From contig NZ_JAGYPF010000002.1 of the NCBI RefSeq assembly GCF_018343535.1, positions 1,080,103 to 1,144,102 on the forward strand: a stretch of 64,000 nucleotides of DNA, given 5' to 3'. The notes under the pieces are model-generated. The model worked only from the letters and a program-made list of their open reading frames with translations. It did not search any database and was not told where the DNA came from. A program made the position numbers and the translations under genes. This document shows positions 63,539 through 64,000 of this stretch, one piece after another (positions within the stretch are counted from its first letter, which is position 1; each line of letters begins with the position of its first letter). This DNA is from Neobacillus rhizophilus (GTDB taxonomy: Bacteria; Bacillota; Bacilli; Bacillales; Cytobacillaceae).

Positions 63539-64000
63539 GTGGAAAATGGCGTAAAGCTGAAAAGATCGTTAAAGCTTTGGCAGGTAGTCATTATGGGGTT
63601 GGCCTATATGACACCAATGGTTGTCTTTGATACGTTTGGGATTGTTTCGGGTGAGACAAAGGGGCATGTCCCAACAGCCTATATTATTGCCTTGCTTGGC
63701 ATGCTTTTTACGGCGGCAAGTTATGGCAAGCTTGTCAAGGTGTTTCCTCAGGCAGGTTCTGCCTATACGTATACTCAAAAAGCAATCAATGGCCATTTAG
63801 GGTTTTTGGTCGGTTGGTCATCGCTGCTTGATTATTTATTTTTGCCAATGGTAAATGCATTGTTAACTAAAATATACCTAAATGCTTTGTTTCCTTCGGT
63901 GCCGGATTTCGTTTGGGTACTATTGTTTGTCGGTATCGTTACCTACCTTAATTTAAGAAGCGTCAATATACTAGCAAACTTTAATACATTATTTGTATTT
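63539..64000 (+). CDS. APC-family amino acid/guanidino permease, 3' end outside window
   Basis: 154 codons to the right edge without a stop. GTG start with CTGGGGG upstream; a TGA lies just before it in frame. The N-terminal helices carry [20 protein letters not shown] and [20 protein letters not shown], typical of APC transporters. Divergent from a ureohydrolase and sharing a sigma-54 control region, so it probably imports that enzyme's substrate or a related amine. Confidence 0.88.
   Translation, partial: MENGVKLKRSLKLWQVVIMGLAYMTPMVVFDTFGIVSGETKGHVPTAYIIALLGMLFTAASYGKLVKVFPQAGSAYTYTQKAINGHLGFLVGWSSLLDYLFLPMVNALLTKIYLNALFPSVPDFVWVLLFVGIVTYLNLRSVNILANFNTLFVF

Overview
The window is chromosomal DNA of an endospore-forming member of the Bacillaceae. 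Moderate-to-low G+C, strong Shine-Dalgarno sites, frequent TTG/GTG starts and many hairpin-plus-T-tract terminators fit this. Much of the gene order can be matched to the yut/yum/yui/kap/yug part of Bacillus subtilis. Sporulation-linked genes (YutH, YteA, KapD/KapB, a Spo0E-like peptide, a SleB-type hydrolase) support a spore former outside the B. subtilis group, for example a Neobacillus- or Mesobacillus-like species. No rRNA, tRNA, CRISPR array, phage or complete insertion sequence was found.

Bases 1-24,000 are housekeeping. They hold an EAL phosphodiesterase cut by the left edge, yutE/F/G/H/I, Fe-S assembly proteins (YutI, YutM) with YuzB and YuzD, three flavin oxidoreductases (YutJ, YumC, YumB), a Nudix hydrolase, yuiA-B-C, leucyl aminopeptidase, a hotdog thioesterase, kapD/kapB, a cyclophilin lipoprotein, a Cu/Zn-SOD-like lipoprotein, an AlaX-type editing protein, 6-phosphogluconate dehydrogenase, patB and yugE. 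Bases 24,000-31,000 hold yugI, rocD with glutamate dehydrogenase (ornithine to 2-oxoglutarate), yugJ, pgi, yugN and a Spo0E-like gene. Bases 31,000-40,000 hold a GT-C-like membrane protein with a polyprenyl-type GT2 (probable surface glycosylation), LysE and APC transporters, a cation-diffusion facilitator and a CorA magnesium transporter. A 41-residue reading frame with a DPDPE stretch sits in the corA leader.

Bases 40,000-49,700 are accessory. They contain a secreted subtilisin, an RNPP-family (NprR/PlcR-like) regulator, and directly behind it a 50-codon gene with the layout of an exported signalling propeptide; together these look like an undescribed cell-cell signalling cassette. Next comes a frameshifted NERD-domain gene flanked on both sides by five-unit direct-repeat arrays with an exact 21-bp period, then two MFS transporters, one with a MarR regulator and a palindromic operator. 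Bases 49,700-57,600 are a four-gene methionine operon on the minus strand (metI-metC-yitJ-metH) under a SAM riboswitch. The right end has a lactonase, the BdbD/BdbC disulfide pair, DUF2935, a glutaredoxin, a LysM/SleB hydrolase, and a ureohydrolase divergent from an amino-acid permease, both with sigma-54 promoters.

A structured repeat of about 115 bp occurs six times in intergenic DNA (2549, 3281, 4870, 10256, 18830, 46861). Its long hairpin changes sequence between copies while keeping its pairing.
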